A stretch of 64,000 bases of DNA from Lachnospiraceae bacterium (GCA_017469275.1 JAFUGT010000017.1:1-64000), one strand, 5' to 3'. Counted from the stretch's first letter, positions 8,311 to 17,204 are shown. Notes: a model not told the origin generated them from the letters alone. Numbers and translations are program-made.

Positions 8311-11300
8311 TGCAGTAAGGCTTATTAATATCAATTATAACAACAACTCAATAAGGATAAATGATGAGACTATGCATTTTAATGGTGACAGCACCCTTGT
8401 TGCGCTGGCAAACGGAGGAGGAAAGACTGTTCTTGTGCAAATGATGACAGCTCCATTTGTACACAAGCGTTATAGAAACACTGCCGACAGAATATTTGAG
8501 AATTACTTTACCACCAATAAGCCTTCATTTATTCTCATTGAATGGAGTCTTGACGGCGGCACAGGAAAAATGATGAACGGACTTATGATAAGAAGAAGTC
8601 AGAATGACGTTGATGAGAGCGGGGATGCACTTGAGATAACAGGAATAGTCAGTGAATACAGTAATGCATGTATGTGGGACATTCATAATCTGCCGGTTGT
8701 GGAGAAGACTAAGAAGGAGATGAATCTTAAGGGCTATGTGGCTTGTCGACAGATGTTCGACGGTTTCAAGAAGGACAGGGAGGCTAAGTTCTTTCATTAC
8801 GATATGAATAATTCCGGACAACAGAGGCAGTATTTTGATAAGCTATCAGAATACCGTGTTGACTATAAGGAGTGGGAGGATATCATCAGGAAGATCAACA
8901 TGAAAGAGGGTGGTCTTGCCGAGCTATTTTCTGACTGTAAGGATGAGAGAAGTCTTATGGAGAAATGGTTCCTTGAATCCATAGAAAAGAAGATAGATAA
9001 GGACGGAGGAATGATCCGTGATTTTGAGAGAAATGTTGGTCATTACGTAAGGCAGTATTATGAGAATGAGCATAATATAAAGCGTCGTGATACTATAGAG
9101 AAATTCAAGGAACAGGTCATATATGATGATGAGGTGACAGGAGTAAAATCAGTTAGGACGTATGCAAATGAATTTCTTGAAAGAGAGAGGGATAAGAGAA
9201 GACAGGAGGGGGTAATTGCGTCATTTAGATCAGCTATAGTCGGATTTCATGACGATACGGCTGATATGCTTTCGAAAAAGCTTGAGGATATAGTAAATCT
9301 CAGAAAGAAAATAACGGATATCAAGCATGAAAAGATATCTTATGAGATTATGATGCTTGAGGATGAAAAGAAGAAGTATGAGAATGAATATGAGAGTCTT
9401 GGCGGGCAGCTTGTTGAGTTGGATAAACGGATAGATAAGACGGAGTTACTTATAGGCATTTTGTCGTGCAGAAGATATTACGATGTCAGAAACAGGGAGA
9501 AAAAGGAATATAACGATATTGAGGCAAGACTTAAGGCGTTAAGTGCCAGAAACGAAGATACTAGGGAAAGACGAGAGGAACTTGGCTCACTGTTATTTGC
9601 ACTTATAGAAGAAGAGATTGATAAGACAGATGACGGAATTGCTGAGGCAGAGAAGGCTATTGGTGATATATTGCGGGGCATTGAAGAAGTTAAGGGTAAG
9701 ATATCAGATAATGATAAAAGTATTACTGAATTATCTTCAGAGAAGGGAAAGCTAGAAGCGCTGATAGAAACGTACGCGGATAAGGAGAGTTCATATAACA
9801 GAGATTTTAAGAAGGATCTTAGCAGAAATATTCTTGGTAGATATGATGATGGATTCTTTGAAGTCGAGAAGGACAGATGCATTAAGAGTAAGCTTGCCTT
9901 GGAAAAGGAAGTAAAGGGCAATAAAGAGAAACGTCATGAGCAGGAAAATGCATTAAGGAAATATGAAAGCGACAGGAATACGGCTTCTATCAATAAGGTG
10001 AAAAATGAAGAGGTTAAGAGACGGGCATGTGAAGATATTGCACATTATGATAAAGAACTTGATGTAAGGCGTAACATGCTCAAATATATTGAGCTTACAG
10101 AGGATAAATTATTCGATGCCGAGCTTATCAGAAACAGGCTTGGTGAGAAGATTGAAGAGCTTGACATATCGCTTACAGGATTAAAGACTCAGGCAGCAAA
10201 GGAAAAGATAGAATATGAGGCTATATCACAGGGGCGGATATATGAGCTTCCGGACAATGTAAGAACTGCCATGGACTCAATGGGTATTGCACAGATTCAT
10301 GGTCTTAACTGGCTTAGAAAAAATGGTAAGAGCACTGAAGAAAATATAGAATTGGTGAGAAGGAATCCATTTATTCCCTACGCTCTTATTATGACGGATA
10401 ATGAGTATGCAAGTCTTAAAAAGATGAGTGCTGACATATACAGCTCCCTTCCTGTTCCTATAATGTTAAGAAAGGAGCTTGAAGAGGGTAATTTTGAGAT
10501 AAGCGATGGCACACTTGAACTTGGAAAAATCAGGTTCTATGTCCGGTTCAATGAGAATCTTCTTGATGAGACCAAAATGCAGAAACTGCTGGATGAAAGA
10601 CTTGGAGTAATTAAGGACTTAGAGGATAAGATTGCCAGAAGAGAGGATGAGAAGCGAGAATACAATGACAAGCTTGGTGTTCTTAATAATCAAGACGTGA
10701 CTGATAAACTTTATGAAGAAAAGAAAAATGTTATAAAGCTTTGTGAGGAAGAGGAGGAACGGCTTGCAAAAGAAATGGCTTTCCTTGAGAATGAGAAAAA
10801 GGAATGCGCGAATCTGATAGAGGAGCTTAGTGGGATTATTCAAGATAATGAGAATGATCTGAAGCTTGAGTCAGACAGATATGAGAGACTTAAAAGTCTT
10901 GAGGAAGCCTATGAGAAATATCTTGAAAATGTCAGAAACAAAAAACATGTTGAAACGGATATAGAAAATCTTGAGACTTATAACATAGAACTTAAGGATA
11001 TGTTGGACAAGCATCAGGAAGAGTTTGGCAGAAAGCAGGCAAAGAAGCTTAGTCTTACACAGGATAAAAAGAACAGAGAGGAAGAACTTTCCACATACAG
11101 ACGATATAGTGAATCGGGGGAGCGGATAGAAATAACAGATGACCACCGAAAGAGAAAGGATGTGTATGAGTCAGAGTATAAAGCTATCACAGAAGAGTTT
11201 GATAATGATCTTAAGAGACTTGAGCATGATTATGAGAAGCAGGTGGAGCGTCTAAGAAGTGCCGAGAACGATTATAAGAAAGAGAGAAAGAAGCTTTCTA

Positions 11301-12763
11301 AGGATAGCGGAAGATCTTCCGATGATATTGATGAAGATGTGAAAAAATGCGTATATGATGAAGATGAGGACAGCAGACTTTCGGCAGAGAAGAAAGAACT
11401 TTCCGGTAAAAGGAAGGAGTTGGAAAAGAAGCAGAATGAGGCGGATAAGAATGTGTCACTTAAGGCTCAGAGCATAGAGAATAAGATGTCTGAGATGAAG
11501 AGGGAATGCGACAGGGATGAACCTGTTAAAAGTGAACTTATTATACCTCGTAATTATGATGCTGAGATAAGCGGTCTTAATTATAATCTTGGGGAAGAGG
11601 AAAAAGAAAGGAATGCTTTGTCATCAAAATCACAGGAGTTGTCGGCACTTCTTTCAGGACTTGCGGAGTACAGTGATTTCAGAATTACAGAGGAAACTCC
11701 GAAATTAGAGTTTGATGTGACTACAAAGAACAAAACGGAACTTGACAGGATGAAGGGTGAACTACTGAGAGACTATAACGAAATGAGCGGCAAGATAGAG
11801 AAAGCAAGAAGTATTCTGGAAAAACGCATCAGGGAGGTGCTTGATATTTCCGACTTCCATGATGAATACTATAAGAAACATCTTGATTCCATGCTAAGAC
11901 TTATCGATACTCCTTCGGAGGTGTTAAGACAGATTGAGCTTACCATAAGTGTATTTGACAATCAGATGAAGAAGATAGAGGTTGATCTTGCTCTTGTTGA
12001 AAAGGAGCGCAATAACCTTACAGGTGAGCTTATGGACTATGTCAAGGCTGTCCACAGAGATGTGTCCAAGATAGATGATAATTCTACAATAACGGTGAGA
12101 GAACGTTCCATAAAGATGTTAGATATCAAGACTCCTGACTGGCAGGAGAATGAAGAGCTATATAATATACGGATGAGGGAATTTGTGGATGGAATTACTC
12201 TTAAAGGTGTGGAGCTATATAAGAAGGGTGAAAATGCTGCCGAATATTTTGGAACCCAGCTTAATACCAAGAATCTTTATGACATAATTGTGGGACTTAG
12301 TAATGTTTCGATCAGACTTTATAAAATTGAGGAGCAGAGGGAGTATCCGATCGCCTGGTCTGATGTGGCGGCTAATTCCGGCGGCGAAGGATTTTTGTCA
12401 TCATTTGTTATACTCTCAAGTCTTCTTACATATATCAGAAAGGACGACACAGACCTTTTTGCAGAAAGAAATGAGAGCAAGGTTATGATAATGGATAATC
12501 CATTTGGTGTCACATATTCTGAGCATCTGTTAAAGCCGCTTATGGAGATGGCGAAGAAGAATAATACCCAGCTCATATGTCTATCAGGGCTTGGTGGTGA
12601 TTCTATATATGGTAGATTCGACAATATATACATTCTTAACCGTGTGGCCGCAAGTCTTAAGAGCGGACAACAGTTCTTGAGGATGGAGCATTACCGTGGA
12701 ACGGAACCGGAGACCATCATTGCTTCACAGTTTGAGGTGGGGGAGCAGATGACGTTGTTTTAA
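8297..12763 (+). CDS. jetC: Wadjet anti-plasmid system protein JetC (SMC/MukB-like ATPase)
   Basis: A 1488-residue SMC-like ATPase. The Walker A motif ANGGGKT is at residues 38-44. Very long charged coiled coils span about 270-1300, with a break near 650-780 that could be the hinge. The ABC signature NSGGEGF is at about 1358 and Walker B VMIMDNPFG at about 1396. The GTG start at 8297 overlaps jetB and sits behind a GGGGGTGAGAG stretch. JetC is the loop-extruding motor of Wadjet, which restricts plasmid transformation. All key ATPase motifs are present, so the system looks intact. Confidence 0.93.
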   Translation: MATINAVRLININYNNNSIRINDETMHFNGDSTLVALANGGGKTVLVQMMTAPFVHKRYRNTADRIFENYFTTNKPSFILIEWSLDGGTGKMMNGLMIRRSQNDVDESGDALEITGIVSEYSNACMWDIHNLPVVEKTKKEMNLKGYVACRQMFDGFKKDREAKFFHYDMNNSGQQRQYFDKLSEYRVDYKEWEDIIRKINMKEGGLAELFSDCKDERSLMEKWFLESIEKKIDKDGGMIRDFERNVGHYVRQYYENEHNIKRRDTIEKFKEQVIYDDEVTGVKSVRTYANEFLERERDKRRQEGVIASFRSAIVGFHDDTADMLSKKLEDIVNLRKKITDIKHEKISYEIMMLEDEKKKYENEYESLGGQLVELDKRIDKTELLIGILSCRRYYDVRNREKKEYNDIEARLKALSARNEDTRERREELGSLLFALIEEEIDKTDDGIAEAEKAIGDILRGIEEVKGKISDNDKSITELSSEKGKLEALIETYADKESSYNRDFKKDLSRNILGRYDDGFFEVEKDRCIKSKLALEKEVKGNKEKRHEQENALRKYESDRNTASINKVKNEEVKRRACEDIAHYDKELDVRRNMLKYIELTEDKLFDAELIRNRLGEKIEELDISLTGLKTQAAKEKIEYEAISQGRIYELPDNVRTAMDSMGIAQIHGLNWLRKNGKSTEENIELVRRNPFIPYALIMTDNEYASLKKMSADIYSSLPVPIMLRKELEEGNFEISDGTLELGKIRFYVRFNENLLDETKMQKLLDERLGVIKDLEDKIARREDEKREYNDKLGVLNNQDVTDKLYEEKKNVIKLCEEEEERLAKEMAFLENEKKECANLIEELSGIIQDNENDLKLESDRYERLKSLEEAYEKYLENVRNKKHVETDIENLETYNIELKDMLDKHQEEFGRKQAKKLSLTQDKKNREEELSTYRRYSESGERIEITDDHRKRKDVYESEYKAITEEFDNDLKRLEHDYEKQVERLRSAENDYKKERKKLSKDSGRSSDDIDEDVKKCVYDEDEDSRLSAEKKELSGKRKELEKKQNEADKNVSLKAQSIENKMSEMKRECDRDEPVKSELIIPRNYDAEISGLNYNLGEEEKERNALSSKSQELSALLSGLAEYSDFRITEETPKLEFDVTTKNKTELDRMKGELLRDYNEMSGKIEKARSILEKRIREVLDISDFHDEYYKKHLDSMLRLIDTPSEVLRQIELTISVFDNQMKKIEVDLALVEKERNNLTGELMDYVKAVHRDVSKIDDNSTITVRERSIKMLDIKTPDWQENEELYNIRMREFVDGITLKGVELYKKGENAAEYFGTQLNTKNLYDIIVGLSNVSIRLYKIEEQREYPIAWSDVAANSGGEGFLSSFVILSSLLTYIRKDDTDLFAERNESKVMIMDNPFGVTYSEHLLKPLMEMAKKNNTQLICLSGLGGDSIYGRFDNIYILNRVAASLKSGQQFLRMEHYRGTEPETIIASQFEVGEQMTLF

Positions 12764-12789
12764 TATATAATTGATATATGATATCGTTA

Positions 12790-12818
12790 TTGTGATATAA
12801 AGAATAAAAGGGTATAAT
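12790..12818 (+). promoter_or_regulatory. Predicted sigma-A promoter of DUF3791/DUF3990 operon
   Basis: TTGTGA (12790-12795), a 17-nt spacer and TATAAT (12813-12818) lie 41 bp before the DUF3791 start. This suggests the cassette is transcribed separately from Wadjet. Confidence 0.6.
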
Positions 12819-12858
12819 ACAAATGATATATGTAATCTTGCAGTATTGGAGGAAATAA

Positions 12859-13074
12859 ATGACTGATGAAATATTTTCATTTACAATATATATGATTCAT
12901 GAATTATCAAGAGCATGGGGAATGCTTCCCAGCAAGGTGTATGAAGTTTTGAAACAGACAAGATGTATTGATGATTATTTTATTAACCATTACGATGTTC
13001 TGCATACACTTGGAACGGAATATTTGGAGGAAGATATTAGGGAATATGTCACAAAACGAGGGGTGAAGATATGA
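12859..13074 (+). CDS. DUF3791 domain-containing protein
   Basis: A 71-residue protein with the DUF3791 pattern: a short helical domain with ...FTIYMIHELSRAWG... and a tail HYDVLHTLGTEYLEEDI. Such genes are regularly found directly before DUF3990 genes, as here. The ATG follows TTGGAGGAA. Its stop overlaps the DUF3990 start (ATGA at 13071-13074). It is a plausible antitoxin or partner for the DUF3990 protein, but that is inference from linkage. Confidence 0.8.
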   Translation: MTDEIFSFTIYMIHELSRAWGMLPSKVYEVLKQTRCIDDYFINHYDVLHTLGTEYLEEDIREYVTKRGVKI

Positions 13075-13550
13075 TAGTATATCATGGATCTACAGTAGAA
13101 ATTAAAAATCCTGATGTTGAACATTCGTACCGTAATCTTGATTTCGGAAAAGGATTTTATGTTACATCAGTAAAAGTGCAGGCAGAACGCTGGGCAAAAA
13201 GAAAAGCAGATTTGTCAGGGACATCTACAGCTATAGTAACCGAATATGAAATGAGGGATGAATTGAAAGGATTTGCTGTAAAGGAATTTACAGGAGATTT
13301 GAGTGCATGGATTGATTTTGTGTGCGATTGTCGTGATGGCGGTGCGGATTATATGGAATATGATATTATAATGGGTAAAGTTGCAAATGATAAGGTATAT
13401 CGGGTGGTAGATATGTATCGTAGAGGTATATGGGACAAGGTTCGTGCATTGCAGGAGATAAAGGTGTACGAAACATATGATCAGATTGCTTTTATCTCAC
13501 AAAAAGCAATTGATGATGTCTTGAAATATAGTTTGAGTTATGAGGTATGA
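13071..13550 (+). CDS. DUF3990 domain-containing protein (predicted ADP-ribosyltransferase fold)
   Basis: A 159-residue protein. The N-terminus YHGSTVEI...DFGKGFYVTS...AERWAKRKA is the DUF3990 hallmark and resembles the conserved core of ADP-ribosyltransferase toxins (H...Y...E type): His4 in YHGS, the GFY motif at about 28-30, and later acidic residues. It is likely a small intracellular toxin or modifying enzyme controlled by its neighbours. It is translationally coupled to DUF3791 upstream and 3 bp from the next gene. The toxin role is inferred, not shown. Confidence 0.8.
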   Translation: MIVYHGSTVEIKNPDVEHSYRNLDFGKGFYVTSVKVQAERWAKRKADLSGTSTAIVTEYEMRDELKGFAVKEFTGDLSAWIDFVCDCRDGGADYMEYDIIMGKVANDKVYRVVDMYRRGIWDKVRALQEIKVYETYDQIAFISQKAIDDVLKYSLSYEV

Positions 13551-13553
13551 GTT

Positions 13554-13766
13554 ATGGTAAATGAGGTTGAGTTGGAAAGGGTATATCAGGAAGGTCTGGA
13601 GGAGGATATCATATCTTATCTTGCTGAGGTTAAGGGAATTACATTGGAAGCTGCTATGGATATCTATTATCACAGTAAATTAGCGGATAAGATAAGCGAA
13701 GGAAGATATGGAATTCAGTATCTTGATTATAAGAATCTTGTTCATATATTGATTGAGAACGAGTAG
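13554..13766 (+). CDS. Small protein, third gene of DUF3791/DUF3990 cassette
   Basis: A 70-residue acidic protein (EEDIISYLAEVKGITLEAAMDI, then a C-terminal YGIQYLDYKNLVHIL). It resembles the small helical proteins that accompany DUF3990 and may be a second DUF3791-like or antitoxin subunit. The ATG lies 3 bp after the DUF3990 stop, with GAGGTATGAG upstream. No catalytic motif is visible. The function is unknown beyond membership of the cassette. Confidence 0.7.
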   Translation: MVNEVELERVYQEGLEEDIISYLAEVKGITLEAAMDIYYHSKLADKISEGRYGIQYLDYKNLVHILIENE

Positions 13767-13838
13767 AGGTGATAGGCAACTTTATTCTGCGCATTGTCTT
13801 ATGTCTGTAATATTCATGTATTCTCCTATATAACGAAC

Positions 13839-13864
13839 AAAACTCCAGGTTTCCCAGGAGTTTT
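13839..13864. terminator. Bidirectional hairpin terminator
   Basis: AAAACTCC (13839-13846) pairs with GGAGTTTT (13857-13864), with AGG/CCCA extending the stem. It can end the DUF3791/DUF3990 operon on the plus strand. On the minus strand it ends a short transcript starting near 13957. T-tracts beyond the stem are short. Confidence 0.5.
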
Positions 13865-13885
13865 GCTATCGGCAGTCGTTCACGA

Positions 13886-13957
13886 TTATTTTTTATACAG
13901 GGGAGTGCCCGGATCAGCCGACATGATTCCCTCAGCAAGTGAGCCTGTGTTGTTCAT
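13886..13957 (-). CDS. Candidate 23-residue peptide or small RNA, possibly leaderless
   Basis: On the minus strand ATG at 13957 opens 23 codons (start MNNTGSLAEGIM, end PGTPLYKK) with a stop at 13888-13886. The hairpin at 13864-13839 follows and would end a transcript of about 120 nt. A TATAAT (13971-13966) sits only 8 nt before the ATG, so the mRNA would be leaderless and no ribosome binding site is present. It could equally be a small structured RNA, since ACAGG pairs with CCTGT. I do not recognise the peptide. Confidence 0.3.
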   Translation of the reverse strand: MNNTGSLAEGIMSADPGTPLYKK

Positions 13958-14196
13958 CTAATAATATTATACACGAATTATAGAAAAAATCTACTGGAAA
14001 AATGTGAAATGTTATATATGGAAGAAAGTACACCTTAATTTGATGTTTTGCTGTGTTTAAGGGTTGATGATAACAACTATATACCAAATGAAGATAATGA
14101 ATTGACTATTGGATTATAATAATAGTATAATAATTATTCAGAAACAATAAACATAAGCGATTTTATAAAACACTTTAGATTAAAGAGGTATAATGT

Positions 14197-14439
14197 TTGG
14201 TTTACTCTAAATATCCGCTTGATGCCAATGGTAATCCATTTAAATATCCGACTTTCATTTTGGACACCGGAGAATATGCTAAGATATATAATGAAATAAA
14301 CACAAATTATTCGAAGTTTGAAGGTAAAGAGAAGTGCGTGCATCTATCATATTATGGCGAAAAAGCATATATGTATTATTTTGAAAACCATGGATTTGAT
14401 AATTATAACATTTATATGCGAAAGTGCGTAGATGAATAA
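14197..14439 (+). CDS. Small hypothetical protein
   Basis: An 80-residue aromatic-rich protein (about 16 Tyr/Phe) with no recognised domain. The best start is TTG at 14197, eight nucleotides after AAAGAGG. An ATG at 14193 is out of frame. It lies 15 bp before another small gene (14455) with a strong Shine-Dalgarno, suggesting a two-gene unit. The tyrosine-rich composition and small size are typical of orphan genes in defence islands. No function can be assigned. Confidence 0.5.
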   Translation: MVYSKYPLDANGNPFKYPTFILDTGEYAKIYNEINTNYSKFEGKEKCVHLSYYGEKAYMYYFENHGFDNYNIYMRKCVDE

Positions 14440-14454
14440 AGGAGGTGTTTTTCG

Positions 14455-14667
14455 ATGCAGGAGTTAACCAGAATGTTAAATGATGTATCTGATTCATACT
14501 ATGATTTCGTTGTAGCTATGCTACATTATGCAAAGAAGAGTAATCATCTTGATATCATGAAAAAATATATAATAGACAATCCTAGTGCAACAACGTCGGA
14601 TATTATTGGATTTGTATCTGATCAACCGGATTTTTATGAAGATGCGGCATATTCAAAAGTGGGATGA
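14455..14667 (+). CDS. Small hypothetical protein
   Basis: A 70-residue helical protein (MQELTRMLNDVSDSYYDFVV..., ending SDQPDFYEDAAYSKVG) preceded by AAAGGAGGTG. No domain is recognised. It lies just after the 80-residue gene and just before a possible 28-residue ORF. It may be the antitoxin-like partner of its neighbour, judged only from size and coupling. Confidence 0.6.
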   Translation: MQELTRMLNDVSDSYYDFVVAMLHYAKKSNHLDIMKKYIIDNPSATTSDIIGFVSDQPDFYEDAAYSKVG

Positions 14668-14750
14668 TAGTTTTTAGTTTTAATAGAATTGTTAATGACA
14701 GGCAACTTGAGTGTCTGCCAAGCGATGAAGTAAGGTGCTCGTCCGGATAA
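14664..14750 (+). CDS. Possible 28-residue coupled ORF
   Basis: ATG at 14664 overlaps the previous stop (ATGA) and opens 28 codons ending LPSDEVRCSSG. It has no ribosome binding site of its own, so it would rely on coupling. It may be a true small protein or the tail of a decayed gene. Evidence is weak. Confidence 0.25.
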   Translation: MIVFSFNRIVNDRQLECLPSDEVRCSSG

Positions 14751-14827
14751 GCAGTGCCTTATTAGCTTTATAAGGGTTTGACATTTACCACAAGCCGGAT
14801 AGGTGGATTTGCTGAAAGAAAATGTTG

Positions 14828-14855
14828 AAAGGTCTTGCGGGTGCAAGGCCTTTTT
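14828..14855 (+). terminator. Rho-independent terminator, near-duplicate of the one at 17230
   Basis: AAAGGTCTTGC (14828-14838) pairs with GCAAGGCCTTT (14843-14853), followed by TT. It has one G-T pair and a strong stem. The same sequence with a changed loop occurs at 17230-17256. Confidence 0.8.
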
Positions 14856-14964
14856 AAGTTACTAAAAATATGGCAAATAATAAATAATATTCTATAAAGT
14901 ACTGGAAGGTAATATGAAAATAACATTGAAATACACAAATGTTACAGCAACATAACAAATAGTA

Positions 14965-14992
14965 TTGACATCAATTGGATTTGTGATAATAT
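14965..14992 (+). promoter_or_regulatory. Predicted sigma-A promoter of XRE/ImmA/PIN operon
   Basis: A perfect TTGACA (14965-14970), a 16-nt spacer and TAATAT (14987-14992) lie 119 bp before the XRE gene. The long leader (about 15000-15111) could hold an operator for autoregulation. The rest of the 444-bp gap from 14668 holds only the possible small ORF and the terminator. Confidence 0.6.
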
Positions 14993-15111
14993 TTGATATA
15001 TAACAAAACAGCACAACTGAACCTTAGTGCATCATGTATACATGAAAGTAAAACTCATCAGCACTCTTCGAGCTTGATTCGTTAACTTTCATAGTAAAAG
15101 GAGGTATTCTC

Positions 15112-15444
15112 ATGAATGAATTATTAGGAAGTCGTATCAAAGCATTACGGGTTGCCAATGAACTTACTCAGGAGCAGATTGCTGATAAGATTGGCGTCAG
15201 CAGACAGAGATATGCGCGTATTGAGAACGGAGATAATAATATTACACTTGAGATACTTTCGAAAATTGCATCCGTTTTAAATGTGACAGTAGGAGATATA
15301 ACAAGAGTTTTGGATGAGAAACCTGCGGTCGCTTACAGAGCAGGTGAAGAACATACGTCATCTAAGGAAATATTTGACATGTTAGATCTCTTCTATGCCA
15401 ATAAGCACTTATACACAAAACTACAGGAAAGAAATGAAAAGTAG
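15112..15444 (+). CDS. XRE-family helix-turn-helix transcriptional regulator
   Basis: A 110-residue protein with a full HTH_3 domain at residues 6-60 (IKALRVANELTQEQIADKIG, then VSRQRYARIENGDNNITLE) and a short C-terminal extension. It should bind DNA as a dimer and repress its own operon. The ATG follows AAAGGAGG. The next gene, an ImmA/IrrE metallopeptidase, starts 12 bp downstream. In such pairs the peptidase cleaves the repressor upon stress. The PIN gene behind them makes this a three-part stress or toxin module. Confidence 0.9.
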   Translation: MNELLGSRIKALRVANELTQEQIADKIGVSRQRYARIENGDNNITLEILSKIASVLNVTVGDITRVLDEKPAVAYRAGEEHTSSKEIFDMLDLFYANKHLYTKLQERNEK

Positions 15445-15456
15445 AGGTGGTCTGTT

Positions 15457-16278
15457 ATGCAGAATACAAGAAAGAAGGACATTAGAATAAAAGCAGCTTC
15501 ATTTCGTGAGAATTGCAGAATAGGCCGTTATGGGATAATTGATCTGTTCAGGGAATGCGAGCGATGGGGATATAAGTTATTAAGATATCCTTTGGGAGAG
15601 AATGCTGATCTGGGATTTGTCATGCGCAGAGACAGTGATATTGTAATCTATACGAATACCAGCATTCGTCTGTCGAGAGAGATTTTCACATTGGCACATG
15701 AGATTGGACATGCCATATTACATATGGAGAGTGCAGCTTCATTTGTGGATAATGATAATACGATATCAGGTAGAGATGTAGATGAGATGGAACAGGAGGC
15801 AAACTATTTTGCGGCTTGTCTTTTAATGCCTGATGATGAGGTTACAAAATTCCTTGATCTTGAGATGGAAGATGTTGAAGATAATGATTTATCCGCTCTG
15901 GACATAGCTAAGCTTATGTCAGAGTTTAACGTTAGTTTTGATATGGCAATTAACAGGCTGGAGAATCTAGGAAAAATCAGTACAGAGCAAAGACTTCGTT
16001 TGGATAATGAGCGTAATGAGATGCGGGTTGGTAATCTGCTCCGCAGTGTTGGTGGTAATTATCATTTGAATGTCTCATCAAATATTGTACAGATCCCTTC
16101 AGAGTATATGCAGTATGTAATATTCAATTATAATAATAATGCAATACCGATGGAAACACTAGAGAAAACATTGCACTACTATCATTTATCTGTTGATGAT
16201 ATAAAAGATAAGCTTGTTGTTCATGCAGAAGAAAATGAAGATGAATTGGCGGATTTGATTGGGGGCTTGACAGATTGA
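15457..16278 (+). CDS. ImmA/IrrE family zinc metallopeptidase
   Basis: A 273-residue protein. The zinc motif HEIGH is at residues 81-85, with the third ligand in EQEANYFAACLLMP (about 112-125), the standard DUF955/IrrE arrangement. The C-terminal 130 residues are an extra domain of unknown role with a strongly acidic end. The ATG follows GAGGTGG. The stop overlaps the start of the PIN gene (TTGA at 16275-16278). The inferred role is to cleave the XRE repressor and so activate the operon. Confidence 0.9.
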   Translation: MQNTRKKDIRIKAASFRENCRIGRYGIIDLFRECERWGYKLLRYPLGENADLGFVMRRDSDIVIYTNTSIRLSREIFTLAHEIGHAILHMESAASFVDNDNTISGRDVDEMEQEANYFAACLLMPDDEVTKFLDLEMEDVEDNDLSALDIAKLMSEFNVSFDMAINRLENLGKISTEQRLRLDNERNEMRVGNLLRSVGGNYHLNVSSNIVQIPSEYMQYVIFNYNNNAIPMETLEKTLHYYHLSVDDIKDKLVVHAEENEDELADLIGGLTD

Positions 16279-16934
16279 GAGCTTCGTTGGATACAAATGC
16301 AATTATTCATTTCTACCGTGCCGGATTACAGGATATACTATTTGATTTCTTTGAGGATGGAGTATTCATATATCAGCAGATTCGTGATGTGGAGCTAGAG
16401 CATCATGGTAAGGATGTATTGGATATAATAGATGCCGATATAGATGATGGAAAGATTGCCATATATACAGATGATTATTTGAAACAACAATGTGTGTTCA
16501 AAATATTTCAGAATCACGTGAATGAGAACAGATTATTATATAATCCCGGTGATTTGGGTGAAGTATATGCTATATCGTTAGCCCAGACTATAGGAGCATA
16601 TTCTCTGGTCACGGATGATATAAAACAAGGTGGACCATATATGTCACTCTTACAATATGAGGATGACATTATGCCATTTACGTTTGCAGATGTTTTAATA
16701 CTTAGGTATCTGACAGGTGTGGTAGATGAAGTGGAAACTGTTAAGGGATTTGACGCAATAAATGATGCATCTGATCTTAATTGGTCTTTCAAAAGCCAGA
16801 TTGCAAAGTTTATCAGACGATTCTGGAAAAGTCCTTATAGTGAAGAGGATAGGCAATGGATGCAGAGGCTGGTGGACGAGAAAGAAATTAAGGTCAGGAG
16901 TAAATTTGAGGCGTTGAGTAAGGCGATAGGGTAA
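16275..16934 (+). CDS. PIN-like domain protein, probable nuclease effector
   Basis: 219 residues starting (TTG) RASLDTNAIIHFYRAG. Asp6/Asn8 and the later acidic residues Glu40 (RDVELEH), Glu96 (DLGEVYAI) and Asp114 (LVTDD) match the four-acid active site of PIN ribonucleases. It is larger than a VapC toxin (about 130 residues) because of a C-terminal helical extension. The TTG start overlaps the peptidase stop, so the two are translationally coupled. I infer an RNase toxin controlled by the XRE/ImmA pair. This trio is not the classical VapBC layout. Confidence 0.75.
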   Translation: MRASLDTNAIIHFYRAGLQDILFDFFEDGVFIYQQIRDVELEHHGKDVLDIIDADIDDGKIAIYTDDYLKQQCVFKIFQNHVNENRLLYNPGDLGEVYAISLAQTIGAYSLVTDDIKQGGPYMSLLQYEDDIMPFTFADVLILRYLTGVVDEVETVKGFDAINDASDLNWSFKSQIAKFIRRFWKSPYSEEDRQWMQRLVDEKEIKVRSKFEALSKAIG

Positions 16935-16964
16935 ATTATATTATGGGAAACGGAGGTGAATGTT

Positions 16965-17204
16965 ATGCCGTATGAAAATCAAATTTATGGTATTTTTAAT
17001 CAAAATAACATACAACAACAGTATAGATTATATCAACAGCAGCAATATCATAATGACCAAGTCAGAAAATCGTTTGATTGCGCACATAAAGTAGATGAGC
17101 TGTTGAAAAGTATTGATCAGGTTGATCCGCAATATAGATCATTTGCTTATAATCAATGTTGTGCTGTCTTGTTTAATCATATGAGAAATCATGGGGTGGT
17201 GTAA
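16965..17204 (+). CDS. Small glutamine-rich hypothetical protein
   Basis: 79 residues from ATG 16965, with GGAGGT seven nucleotides upstream. A GTG at 16956 lies inside that site. The N-terminal half is rich in Gln, Asn and Tyr (low complexity). The C-terminal half is helical with two cysteines (NQCCAVLFNH). No domain is recognised. It is the last gene of the XRE/ImmA/PIN unit before the terminator at 17230. Confidence 0.6.
   Translation: MPYENQIYGIFNQNNIQQQYRLYQQQQYHNDQVRKSFDCAHKVDELLKSIDQVDPQYRSFAYNQCCAVLFNHMRNHGVV

Noticed and set aside
13654..13938. Minus-strand ORF of 94 codons across the end of the DUF3990 cassette
   Set aside because: It runs through the terminator hairpin and over a well-supported plus-strand gene, with no ribosome binding site or recognisable protein.
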